From Poronia punctata (taxonomy: Eukaryota > Ascomycota > Sordariomycetes > Xylariales > Xylariaceae): a stretch of DNA of 45,788 bases. The stretch spans positions 1 through 45,788 of the forward strand of contig MU401717.1 of assembly GCA_022579005.1 (NCBI GenBank), given 5' to 3'. The notes under the pieces were generated by a model. That model was given only the letters and a program-made list of their open reading frames with translations, did not search any database and was not told the DNA's origin. The position numbers were made by a program, and so were the translations under genes. Positions within the stretch are counted from its first letter, which is position 1. Each line of letters begins with the position of its first letter. Shown here piece by piece: positions 12,201 through 23,058 of this stretch.

Positions 12201-12873
12201 GCTTCTATTTTTGGCATTTGATCTTTTAGCAGCGTTTAGCTACATATCCTAAAGTCATGTAATGCCTTAGAATATATCTGACTAGACATAGATAACGGAA
12301 TACTTGTAGAGGATAAATGCATCTAACAGGTACTTTGGTATCTGCTTAGATAATCAGATTTGACGCACCAAAAGTCAGCGTGCTCCAAATTGGTAGGCAA
12401 GCCCCAAACCTTGTGCAAACAACCTGCAACTGACATGGAGGAATGCTGGCCTTGACCTCAACAACCATGAGGTTTTCTCTCAGCCTTTTACCCTCTTTTT
12501 CTTTTGCATGCATGTTTACTCCTTAGCATCCGACTTTGTGCCCGGCAATTAACTTGCCTCTCTTTTGCCCGCTTACAAAAAGCCAAAAACAACCAAAGGT
12601 AGGCAATTCAAAGTTGCGCCTCTTCTGCCATCCGTATTCCCTCTTTAATGATGAAAACCATTGGAGCTGTCTGACCCTACATGCTGACACCCGATAAAAT
12701 TACCATACGCAAAATTTCTGACATTTTTGGCCTTCTTTATCTCGACTTGGAATTCATCTCTGTATTTGCAGCTGACCGAGTTAATAGATTTGCCAATTCC
12801 TCATCTCGGCCTCGGCAGGTGGTGAAGCGGTAGTGGTAGAATCCAAGCCAATCGAGACCCTTGAACCACCAAC
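9217..12873. other. long divergent intergenic region
   Basis: About 3.6 kb between the Nbp2-like gene (-) and SSU72 (+). The first ~1.2 kb has near-genic composition and holds overlapping minus-strand open frames (up to 177 codons) with Cys/Ser/Pro-rich, low-complexity translations; I do not believe these are genes. From about 10450 to 12500 the DNA is more AT-rich and only short frames remain, which could be old repeat relics or mild RIP leakage. No tRNA or 5S gene was found. The two ends should contain the promoters of the flanking genes. Confidence 0.5.
10241..10304. repeat. short degenerate repeats GCAGT and GCTTG
   Basis: Three GCAGT units followed by repeated GCTTG and GGTGCTTGCTTG units form a small imperfect tandem array. 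It is probably replication-slippage sequence in the intergenic region; no function is evident. Confidence 0.6.
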
Positions 12874-13702
12874 ATGGAGACTGCGAATGGTGCATGCTCG
12901 GCTCCTCCGACAGCTACAAATGGCTCGAGTGAGGATTCGGGGGGGTTCAAGCTTAAGTTCTGCACCGTCTGCGCTAGCAATCAGAATAGGTACGGGTCAT
13001 CAACGACTCGAACGATACATGCCCAACAAGCTAACTCGCTGTAGATCGATGGAAGCACATCTGCGCCTTTCGGAAGCAAACTATCCCGTCATTTCCTTCG
13101 GCACTGGCTCACTTGTCCGACTGCCTGGACCCTCCATCACTCAACCTAATGTCTACCCCTTCAATAAAGTCTCGTATGATACGATATATAAAGAACTCGA
13201 CGGGAAGGATCGCCGCTTATACACTGCAAACGGCCTCCTGAACATGCTGGGGAGGAATAGACAGGTAAAATGGGGCCCCGAACGCTGGCAAGACTGGCAG
13301 ATAGGTATTCCCCGGACAGAACAGGTCAAAGACCGTGGTCATGCTGGCACAGAAGGGGGCGTCGTAGATATTGTCTTTACCTGCGAGGAAAGATGCTGGG
13401 ATGCCGTAATTGACGACTTACTGAACCGTGGAGGACCGTTAAACCGGCCCGTTCACGTCATAAATATCGACATCAAAGATAACCACGAAGAAGCCTTGAT
13501 TGGCGGGCGAGGCATACTTGATCTCGCGGATTCGTTGAATCAGGCCGCTAAAGAGGAGCGGGACATCATCGGTACTGCTACTTTTGATATGGCCAGCGCT
13601 GCGGGTAGAACCTCGTTCGATGAGCGGGTTCCCGAAATTATTGGAGAGTGGCAGGAGAGGTGGCCTAACTTGCCAGCAACCTGGACCTTGGCTTGGTTTT
13701 GA
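12874..13702 (+). CDS. SSU72: RNA polymerase II CTD phosphatase Ssu72
   Basis: Two exons, 12874-12989 and 13045-13702, give 257 codons plus TGA. The 55-nt intron (GTACGG..GTAG) has a GCTAAC branch point. Splicing restores [16 protein letters not shown], whose C33-x5-R39 loop is the catalytic phosphatase signature of Ssu72. The downstream [27 protein letters not shown] and [16 protein letters not shown] segments are further family hallmarks, the last containing the likely acid Asp. Ssu72 dephosphorylates Ser5/Ser7 of the polymerase II C-terminal repeat within the cleavage/polyadenylation factor, in the nucleus. The protein is somewhat longer than yeast Ssu72 because of a ~25-residue N-terminal extension. 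The start is the ATG directly ahead of exon 1 in the correct frame; the longer open frame that begins upstream uses the wrong frame. Confidence 0.95.
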
Positions 13703-16700
13703 TTCTCAGTAATGTTTTAATGCGGTTTTGTGATACTAGGAACATACAGGTATGTTTAAGTTCCATGTTATGATTATGATTAAGAATGGACGGTACACCA
13801 GGGTATGGGCGTTGGGGCGAAACACAAGCGGTTCGGGCGAGTGCCTAGGTAATAACAGCTGAAATCCTGAGGCATTCATCATCACCATATAGCCTTTGGG
13901 TGGAAAGGGCGTGAGCTGTACTTATATAATACGATCTAGTCTAGAGCCTCAGCTGGCCAGGACATAGGCTGAAACAAGTACGATGAAAGCCCTCCCTACT
14001 GCATAATGTCTCGATGGTATTTGCAGAATCCATGACGTCCCTCCGTACAATCTAGGCATGGAGTTTTATTCGAGGCTGCTATAAGTCAAATGGTAGGCCG
14101 GTCACCGAATGAGTTTCGATGTAGACAAAACAAATCCGAGGCGCAACCTGCGCCGGATACTCCCCCATACAGGAACGGATCTGATGAGAAGAAACAAGCA
14201 AAGTTCTAGTCGTGGTATTAAGTACCTACAGGTACGAGTATTATAATGTGACAGCTGGAAATAGCTTATTAGCCAAATCGCTATATGATTATCAGCTACC
14301 TTTACCTACGAGTATGTACTTACGAGTATGTACTTGAATTTTTATACTCTGTACTCTTATATGAACACTACAAGTACACGTATGTGTACTGGTAATAGGT
14401 AGATATCACGGAGGAGGCAGTATCTTTTTGACGGTTCCCTATTCAATATGTCTGTCTGTATCCAGCAAGATGTGGAATAATTATCATAAACGCAGATTAC
14501 AAGACCGGCGTTGCTTATCTTGGTATTTGTAGAAGCAAGATTGCTGATGAGTCTAGAACAATCGTGACCTTCGCTCGGTACGTACAGAGCTATCTTTACC
14601 CGGGTGAACCTTCTTGTTACCTAGGTTTTTTAGATAGATGGCGTTTAAGCAGGCTGCCCAACGTTCGCGTCTACATAGTACACGTAGTGACATACGTAAT
14701 GTAGGTATATAGAGGAAAAACTCTGCAAAAGCGCTTTCTACACGTACTTTTAGATTTCAATGCCCTCTCCAGGGCCACTTTGTCGGAGAAGTAGTCCTAA
14801 AGATTAGGCAAGGATAGAAGAAAGACGGGGGAAAGGGAGAAGGAAAACAGTTCACTCCTGATATTCCTATTGGCCAACCAAGTTACAAGCCTGGTTGTCT
14901 GGTACAAAAGTGCCTATAACAAGGGGGCTGGCCGACCTCAACTTTTTCCCAGGTCAGAAGATCAGACATCAGCTAGGTATGCAGCGAGTCAGGATAGGCG
15001 GGCAGTGTACAGGCTATAACTTATTACTCCTACACAAATGCGCGTGTTTCTATAAGTCCTACATAGGACAAAACGGGCAAGACAGGAAGACTGCTTTGTC
15101 CGATTTTATTCGAGCATCGTAGCGCGCGCGAAATGCAGCAGAGCCTTTTCAACGACGGGGCGAGAGACCAATAGAATGCCGTATCAGGCTTTTATGAGAA
15201 CCATAGACTAGACTGCATCTAGGACTGGAGACATCATGATGCACATGTATGCCCTATGCAATCCGGTTCTACAAGCCCATAGCCCACTGCTGTCAAGTCC
15301 AGGTAGGTGTTTTCTCTTTCTTCATCACTCACACCTAGCCTCTAGGACAGGTGCTACCCGTCGTCCCTCACAAGTGTCGAATCTGCAATTTGTGTGTGTA
15401 AGGTAGTTTACGTTTACCACCCGCTGTCGTTTTCCTAGGCATGTGACCACAAACCAGAAAAAAAAAAAGTCTGTCATTTTATTACAACGGTAGGTACAGT
15501 AACTTAAACTATTCGCGGGTTCGTCCCCCAATCGAGACAACCCCGTACCTTGCATGACTCCAATATTTGAGCACCACCGTTTGACCAGTGACAAGCGTTG
15601 CGACCAAGAAGCAGAATTGACAGAGATTCTGACTTTACCAGATCTATGAGATACGAGTGGAGACAATGCATGGGGGTCGGAAACCCATAATTTTAAATGT
15701 AAATGACATTTCTTGGAAAATTTAGATGAATACCTACTTTGGTAAGGTTACAGATACTTAGGTAGAAGAGGGAGAGATCTCTACAGGTAACCTGCAAGAG
15801 AATCTTTCGATCTTGACGGGTATTTCAAGGGTTGCAAAACAATGTGTGAAGCGAAACATGGAGGATGCTGGTGGAATTCTGGATAATGTATACAAGATCC
15901 CACACTGAGCGAGCATTGTGTGTACTCACTCCTAGGTCACTCCCATTCCAAACTCTTGGTGAGGTACCCAGTTAAAAGACGGTCTCTTTGATGTGCGAAG
16001 CGACGAGTTAAAAGAGGCTAGATCAAGCAGGAGGAACGGTCTCATTGGACAGGCACCCTGGGCGCAACCCCTTTCCGAGCTGAGAGAACATTCGCAGGGA
16101 AGTCTGGAGGCACGTAGGTCACCCGGCATTGGTCAGTAACCAGGAATAGGGGAGCCAAAAGCTTATTAGCACCGTTAGCCAGTTCCCCTAATCCATGCAG
16201 CAGTACTGAGTTTCTGTAGGTACCTGATGCACTCCATCTTGGTAGGTAAATGTCCCGTTCTACTTGTAGGTTGTAGCACCATTTCGCCTTCCTTCGGTCG
16301 CCTCTAGTTTGTCCGTATCTCCAGCGCCGCAACACCATGTGCTCTCTCGAGTAAAAATGCATTCACGTTTTCCTGCTGGACTTCTGTCACGTAGATGACT
16401 GATAGGTTACGCAAGGATCGTTTCAAACCGGCAACTTCTTTGTTACCGTCATCCTGTTGCTTATCTAAACTCTGGGCAGGGGGAAACCTCCAATCTTTTA
16501 CTGCGACCATTCTACCTAACCCTGGCAGTCTTCCGCCGGTGCTGATCCTTGAATGTGTATCCCCTTTTTCGCTCAGCACCTACAATACGCTAGCCTAGAC
16601 TTTTTCCGCTCGGACTTCTTACCAAGCAACGAACACCAGCCAGATAACCATACTGGCCAGCAGTGGCAGCAACGACAAAGTTGAATATCTTCGTTTACTC

Positions 16701-17266
16701 CACGGTCGCGCGTACGAGGCCACCCACTGGCTATTTAGCAAGGCAGGACCATACCAGACGAGACAACCAAAGCAAAAAGAGGATACGACTAACCTCCCGA
16801 GGAAGCCATTCCCGACATCTAAACATCGATTTCTCCAGCTGTGTCATAGTCCTTTTACGACAACGCTCGTCATTGTGGCATTTCGGATTATAAATCGCAT
16901 TACAACTTGAATCGATTCTCAGCCTGGCCGCATACCGAACCGTTGGCAGTCATTCCCAGTCGGGTCGTTAGATTCTGAAGTCCCCTAATTGTATTTCAAA
17001 TTGCACCAGAAACAAGCAAAGCGGGATCCATAACGGATAGTGGCAAAAAGAGCGAGGAACGAAGAGTCACCATCGAGCCAACGAAAATCCGAGAACAACA
17101 TTGCGCCAGAGAGCGCCCTACAGGCAGCGTCGACCCGGATACACGGAACCACCGTGCTCTGCGGCGTATGATCCCCCCTCGGGCGTCAGTCTAAACTCCT
17201 TTGTTCGAGAAGGGTGCATTCGACCCTTGTCTAGGCCCCAACGACCTTCATTTTTCCAACACGATC
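13703..17266. other. intergenic region between SSU72 and SPA2
   Basis: About 3.6 kb without a convincing gene. It carries scattered TACCTA/TACGAGTA words, a 14-bp tandem duplication (14307-14334), an A-tract near 15460 and several unrecognisable open frames below 115 codons on both strands. The last ~600 bases, with pyrimidine-rich and CAAC-rich leader-like sequence, probably hold the SPA2 promoter and 5' untranslated region. A stretch near 15500-15620 resembles a T-arm locally (GGGTTCG) but does not fold as a tRNA. Confidence 0.5.
14307..14334. repeat. perfect 14-bp tandem duplication
   Basis: TACGAGTATGTACT occurs twice head to tail with no mismatch. Its TACGAGTA core is the same word scattered through many other intergenic parts of the window. 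Confidence 0.85.
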
Positions 17267-20157
17267 ATGAACACACGCAATGCGCCCTTGTCACCTGTCT
17301 CAATAGGCGGTAGTAGCGAGTGGTCCGGCATCTCGAAATATCAAGGCGACGGCCTTTACCCCAATAATAATCGTGGTCTCGCCTCTCCTCCCGACTCCGG
17401 AGGCTCACACGGGATGATGAACGGGTTTCCTGGCGGGCCCAGGAGCACAGGTGGTCCTTCCCCTCCTCCTTCGGTCGGTCGTTCGAGCACCTATGCGCAC
17501 AGTGAGAGCGGCCGAAGTATACGCGAAGACAACACCGAGGCTATCTTAGGAGAGCATTATGTCGCCCTCCGAAGATACCTTGCCTCCACGTCCAAGGATG
17601 GGCGAGCGAATCCGCCCCCGAACAAGGCTCGAGACAAGCTCTTACGACTCTCTTCTGTCCAATTCCTCGAGTTATCCACGGATGTCTTCGATGAATTGAT
17701 GCGGCGGCAAATAAAACGACCACCACCAGGTGCTCCTCCTAATGCTGGCCCGCCTCCCTTTTTACTAGCCGAACCGAATTTCCACCCGAAGCGCAACCAG
17801 GCGCGTCAAAAACTCTCGACTCTCGGCTCACCTAGGTTCAGAGATCTAGCTACGGATGTTTTTTGCGAGTTGGAAAGGCGCATACCGGCTTTTGTTGCGA
17901 ACGTCAATTCGCGAACAAGCACACCTGGCGCGCCACTAAGTAGGGCAGGAACTCCTGTTAACGGGATGGGCTTACCCAGGGGACCTAATGCCATGCGACG
18001 GCCATCGGATACCAGCTCCATCCGGTCTGCCGGACCTCCAAGAATGCCTAGCGACTATCCTGCTCCCCCTTCACCGGGGATGCATCCTGGCATGTCTCCG
18101 GCGATGTCTCCGAATATGCCACCTGGTATGACTCCGGGTATGCCTCCGGGTATGCCTCCGAATATGCCTCCCAATGGCAACATAGAACGGCCACAGCCAA
18201 AACAGTTTCAGAGTAATACTATTGTCCCCAACAAGAGTACAATGGTCGAGGAAGATGACGATGGAGTGGGTTCCAACGAAGATGACACGGATGGATTCGC
18301 CTCTCGTGGTGTGGAGAGTAAAAACGTTGCAGTGAACGGCACGTCAGAGGTAGGGCTCCTATGCACCTGACTTGCCCGGGGTGAGAGAACTGACAAGAAA
18401 AATAGGCCGATAAGAAAGCCTTGGAAGATTATCAGACGCAAGTCCGAGAACTCCGGGAGAGAATCGAGGGCATGGAGGTCGAGCTAAAGAAAAGGGACGA
18501 GGAAATCAACTCGCTGAGAGATCGAGAGCGTTCACGGGCTGCCAATTTCGATCTGGAGAAGAAGGAGTGGGACGAGTTACGAACTAGCTTGGAGGCCAAA
18601 GTGGCAGATGCACAAGGCTCGAATAGCTCGATGCGAGACGAATTAGAACACCTAAGGGACGAACACGCTGCTGAGGCCCGGGCACTACGACAAGAATTGG
18701 AGGACGCGCGACAAAGCCAGGATGACCGAGGTATTGCCGATCCGCATGTCATGCAGGAGAACGAGGAACTCCGCCTGGCTTTGCAAGAACAGCAGCAGGT
18801 GACCGAGGAAGCTCGCCAGGAGGCGCGGCAGTTCCTCGAAGAGATGAGAGCCCTCTCGCAACAACATATGCCTTCGTGGGAGAGACAGTCGGAACTGGAG
18901 AGAACAGTGGAACGTTTGGAGCAAGAAGTACAAGCCTGGAAGAATCGTTACGCTCGCGCCAAGACGCAGGTAGGAAGCATGCGCGCATCCTCCATTGGAC
19001 TTGTCATAGAGGATGTAGACAAGTACGTGCGAGACAAGGGTTTCACGGAGCCCGACGGCCTGGTCAAGGACGTACACGTGACCAAGTTCCAGGTCTCTAT
19101 TGACGAGCTTTTGCGCCGTGCCCGCACGGACGAGCCCGAGAGAGTCATCGACTGCATGAAGTCGGTCATCGCCAATGTCCGTCGCATTACCAAGGACATG
19201 GACGAATCCCAGCCTGAGGACGAGGACTCGATGCGCCAACAGCAGAAGCTGAAGAGCCGCGTATCTGCTACCGCCAACAACCTCATCACGGCATCCAAAA
19301 ACTTCGTTTCGGCTGCCGGTCTCTCTCCTGTCTCTCTGCTCGATGCGGCTGCCTCCCACCTAGTCGCCTCTCTTGTAGAGCTTCTACGCGTAGTCAAGAT
19401 CTGCCCCACGCCGGCCTCGGAGCTTGAAGATGAAGATGACGGCTCCATCACACCTGTCGAATCAGCCGGCTTTCTGTCTAACCGGACGACGACGTCACAG
19501 CCGGATGCCTACCACAAGTCGGGCGACTCTCCGTTGGCGCCGCCGCCCGCGTTCCAGGGGCTACGCGCGGGACTGCGTAATAGTGCGCACTCTTCGGCGT
19601 ATAGTCCCTACAACTCCCCCAGAGCCTCTGTTCTCTCGGGCGGGTCTGCAGCTCGGCCCGGGGTCCAAACGAACGGTAACGGGGCTGTAGCCTTCAATGG
19701 GCAAAACAAAGGCCTCCCACCGGCTCCTCATGGCTATGGACACCGGGATATGCAGCTGGAAGACCTTAAAGTCTATCTAGAAGACCAGACGGCCATCATG
19801 GTCCAGACCATTCAAAGCCTAGTAGGCTCGATTCGGGGTGACGCACCGATGCCACAAATTAGCCAAGACATTGACACCATTGCGGATGTGGTGTCTAAAG
19901 TTGTGGCTGAGACGGAGGAGTCAGGACAAGCTGGTGATATGCTTGATCGCTTATCGGCATGTCGACACCGCTTGCTCGAGGCTGGTGACCACGGCAAAGA
20001 CCTCGCCGCTCGTGGTCTTGGGGACAACGATCGGGACTGGCGCATGTGGACTCAGACACTTCCGCCGATCGCTTTCGAAATCGTCCGCGTGACGAAAGAC
20101 CTAGTACAACGTATCGACCAGATGGTACTGCCACCCAATGCGGAGGACTTTTCTTAG
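17267..20157 (+). CDS. SPA2: polarisome scaffold protein Spa2/SpaA
   Basis: Two exons, 17267-18349 and 18406-20157, joined in phase 0 by a 56-nt intron, give 944 codons plus TAG. The start MNTRNAPLSPVSIGG matches the usual MN..SPVS opening of fungal Spa2; an in-frame ATG at 17201 is upstream and judged leader. Two Spa2-homology (GIT-SHD) repeats sit at about 116-146 and 176-206 (KARDKLLRLSS..F.ELSTDVFDEL and ARQKLSTLGSPRFRDLATDV). A Met/Pro repeat covers about 278-305 and a coiled coil about 365-545. The C-terminal helical domain (about 830-940) contains LEDQTAIMVQTIQSLVGSIR. Spa2 organises formin, Bud6 and MAP-kinase components at hyphal tips. The family assignment is secure; tip localisation is inferred from it. 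Confidence 0.94.
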
Positions 20158-21413
20158 AAGGAAACAAAGCCGCCGGGTTTTCACCCATACTTTTATTTCC
20201 ATGATTTGAAGTCACACAGGTTCCCAAAACATGTCATCGGTTGATGTGTAATGATGACGGATTGGACAAAAGGCCAATATTCCCCAATATTCGACCAGCC
20301 TAGCCCTTCGTTTTTTGGTCTCGGGCTGTCACAGCCGTTCATCTGATACGACGGTCTACGATCAACGAATATCTACGTCTATTCTCGCCCATAATCATAA
20401 ACCCCCCTACGCTTCTCTGTCTTATATCACTTGCGCCCCTATTTTAAGCGGGGATTCCGGGTGATGGCAGTATATATGCAGTTTGTCGAAGGCCATAGAT
20501 GTTTGGGTACGACCCTTGAATACGAAACCGACAAGTGGGAAAGGGCCATGGTTACGTACGGGTGCTACCAAGCAACCCCAACGGAATCCATGCTTTTAGT
20601 CGGGGGTTGGAGTTGGAGATGATGCACAACCGCTCTGTTCAACCGAGATGTATTTTTGCATGGCGTTGATAGGAAAGAGAGGTAACGACAAGGTAGAGGA
20701 TGTGATGTTACGTTTGTATACTACTACGAGCAAGCGGGTGACGAGGCTGAAGGCTCCCCTTCGTTACAGTATATAGATGTATGAGAGGGCGGAAGAAAAT
20801 GGGGGCCATACTTGTATAGCATAAACAATGACGAAAACGACATTTTCTACATGTACCGTCTTATTCAGGAGATGAGATATGTACCCTTTTGGACGTGGTA
20901 TATCTACAGGTATGTTCTATGTTTATTCTGCTACCTAAGGATAGCCGTCGTATACGAGTATATACTAGCAGTGATTTTAAAAGGGGCACGATCAACTGCC
21001 TGTAGTGGCACGCTGCTTTACGTACATCTAGACATCTCACTCTCGTTGGTCAAATCTCCGTTGCTTTGCTTACAAGACAACAAAGTTAACCGGAGACAGA
21101 TTATTGATTGCCTTTCCTCTCACCTTTTACGTTGTGTTCAGGTAAAGTTTGTTGGCATTTTCATATTGTCAGATAGTTGGAGAGAGAAAAAAATAACTTT
21201 TTTGTAGTATAGAAAGAAAACCCTGCTACCTACCTACTTACCTAAGGTACCTACGAATTAAACGGTCCCAAGTAAATGAACCGTAGGAATAAAACCAAAA
21301 CAAAACACAAACCCCCAAAAACTCGGGGGGGGGGGGAAAACAAAAACTATTACCACACCACTCTTTCCTTTTTTTACAAATTATTTTCATCCATCCATCC
21401 ATCTTCATTCTCA
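20158..21413. other. convergent intergenic region downstream of SPA2
   Basis: About 1.26 kb containing the SPA2 3' end and, on the other strand, the 3' side of the MARVEL-tail frame. A run of 12 G occurs at 21325-21336, and CCATCCATCCATC simple repeats follow near 21390. Open frames here (for example 20812-21207, +) look like chance frames. Confidence 0.5.
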
Positions 21414-22373
21414 TCAAACCATCATCTCCCCTTTTTCTTTCTCCTTCTCCTTCTCCATCTTCCTCTTGAAACTCTTCCCCCTCTCCAACAACCCCAAATC
21501 CCACCATCCTTCCAAAACGCCCATGATGGTTTTCCGCGGTTTGACGGAGATGGCTAATTGCGCCTGCATCATGGGACTGGGACTCAGGGGTTCCGTGTCG
21601 TCATCATATCCATATCCGTAATCATCATTGTCGTGGTGGGGGTCGTGGTGATAGTCGTCGAAAGCTCTTTGACTTCTTTTTCGGGGGATTGTATTGGTGT
21701 TGTTGTTGTTGCTTATGCCGAGGGCGTCCCGGGGAGGAAAGAATTGGGAGAGGCGTGCTAGTTTGAAACCTTTTGTTCGGGACGGGCTGGGACTGAGACT
21801 AGGTGTTGGTAAATCGTTGTCGTTGTTGCGGTCCCGGATGTGTGTTGGTGGAGGAGGTGGGGGAGGAGGGACGATGACTAGGATTGGGGTCCGGGCGGGT
21901 GTGGAGCCGAGTTTGGGAATGGGTTGGTGGAGGATTGGGATGAATTCTTCCTCGTTTGGTGATGATTCCGTGGCGGCAGGGCTGGGATTACCGGTAGGAT
22001 CGTGGGGTTGAGAAGAAGAAGGAGTGCGGGGGGATTTCAAGATGCTGGATAATGCCAGGGGAGGAGCTGGACGAGGTCGAGGAGGTGGGGCAAGACCTGT
22101 TTTGTTGTTGTTGTTATTAGTGGTAGTAATAGGGGGCGTCGGCACGTGGTATTGGTATTGGTGGTGGTGGTTATCGTTGTTAATATTATTATTAATAATG
22201 GGACGACGGTAGGTGGCCTGAGGTAACGTAAGTGAAGGCGGAGGCGGGTAGTTCGAGACCGAGGCCTTGGGACTTAGGATCCGGGTGCCGAGGGCCGTTG
22301 TTGTCTTTTCAGTCATTCCCCCTTGTCCGATACCAATACCACCATAACCACCACGTGGGACGCCCGCGTACCC
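21414..22373 (-). CDS. Pro/Asn-rich tail frame following the MARVEL-like gene (read-through, mutated or separate gene)
   Basis: This frame directly follows the TAG that ends the MARVEL-like gene and stays in the same phase for 319 codons. It opens with GYAGVPRGGYGG and continues through the first ATG at 22316 (MTEKTTTALGTRILSPKAS). The middle is disordered, with polyproline and polyasparagine runs. The last ~45 residues become ordered (SVKPRKTIMGVLEGWWDLG), followed by a Lys/Glu-rich end. An uninterrupted in-phase frame with a conserved-looking end suggests it is, or recently was, the cytoplasmic tail of the preceding membrane protein. Alternatives are a separate 300-aa gene starting at 22316 with only 57 bp of spacing, or a single-base sequence error at 22374-22376. 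No function is known. Confidence 0.55.
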   Translation of the reverse strand, partial: GYAGVPRGGYGGIGIGQGGMTEKTTTALGTRILSPKASVSNYPPPPSLTLPQATYRRPIINNNINNDNHHHQYQYHVPTPPITTTNNNNNKTGLAPPPRPRPAPPLALSSILKSPRTPSSSQPHDPTGNPSPAATESSPNEEEFIPILHQPIPKLGSTPARTPILVIVPPPPPPPPTHIRDRNNDNDLPTPSLSPSPSRTKGFKLARLSQFFPPRDALGISNNNNTNTIPRKRSQRAFDDYHHDPHHDNDDYGYGYDDDTEPLSPSPMMQAQLAISVKPRKTIMGVLEGWWDLGLLERGKSFKRKMEKEKEKEKGEMMV

Positions 22374-23058
22374 CTAATGGCCCTCAATATCCTTTGGAGG
22401 AGCAGGAGCAGGGCCACGTAGACGACTCCATAGACCGATGCACACGATGGTCGTGAAAGCGAAGAGGACGGATAGTGCGATTCCCAGACCCCATACTGCC
22501 TTGATTTCGTAGCAGTGGGGCTGGTCGGTGGTGATGAGGGCTAGGTAGCTGTTGTATTTGGCCGCAGCAGACATTTGACTTCTTCGGACGTTGAAAGAAG
22601 ACGAAGACGATGAAGCGACCCAAGCTGCGGCGTCCGAGACTGGCTCGGGTAATATCTCGCACTTGAGCGTAGAGAGCGGCTTGCCGATTGTGGCGGCGAC
22701 TACGATCATGGCGATTAGAAGAGCAAGGTCCATTCCGCCGGCGATGAGAAGTGGTAACATCCCGTCGTAATACAGGATGTAAGAGACGGCGACATAGAGA
22801 GTTGCAATGCTAGTCTAGGAAGCGTGTTAGTCAGAAACAGAAATTCGTAGAACATCAGCAAAAGCAAAAAGGAACAAAAGGACATACCACGGCGATAGTC
22901 CCCACCAGGACATCAGGAACCTCGCGCTCAGACGAGGCAAATTCATTGACAAAGTTGGCAGTCAAGCCGACGACACTGACGAGGGCGAGAAACTGTATGG
23001 CGCGCAGGGCGGTAAAGGTGACGCCCAGGGCACCCAGCTGGGGAGATTGGAACCGCAT
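22374..23058 (-). CDS. MARVEL-like four-helix membrane protein
   Basis: Two exons on the minus strand, 23058-22888 and 22814-22374, joined in phase 0 across a 73-nt intron (GTATGT..CCTAG), give 203 codons plus TAG. Four hydrophobic helices lie at about 13-37, 50-71, 76-99 and 163-187, with a polar Ser-rich loop (about 120-150) between the third and fourth. This is the topology of fungal MARVEL-domain proteins, which are plasma-membrane or vesicle proteins mostly of unknown function. The N-terminus MRFQSPQLGALG is short and cytosolic. After the last helix the protein reads RLRGPAPAPPKDIEGH and then stops, whereas the same frame remains open far beyond; see the adjoining tail entry. The topology is seen directly; the family label is inferred. 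Confidence 0.8.

Noticed and set aside
12833..12989. Upstream open frame leading into SSU72
   Set aside because: It reads a different phase from exon 1 and runs through the intron; only the spliced frame gives the catalytic C-x5-R loop.
15490..15620. Possible tRNA because of GGGTTCG words
   Set aside because: No acceptor, D-arm and anticodon stems could be paired around it on either strand.
17201..17266. Upstream in-frame ATG for SPA2
   Set aside because: The next Met (17267) begins the MN..LSPVS opening typical of the family; the 22 extra residues look like translated leader.
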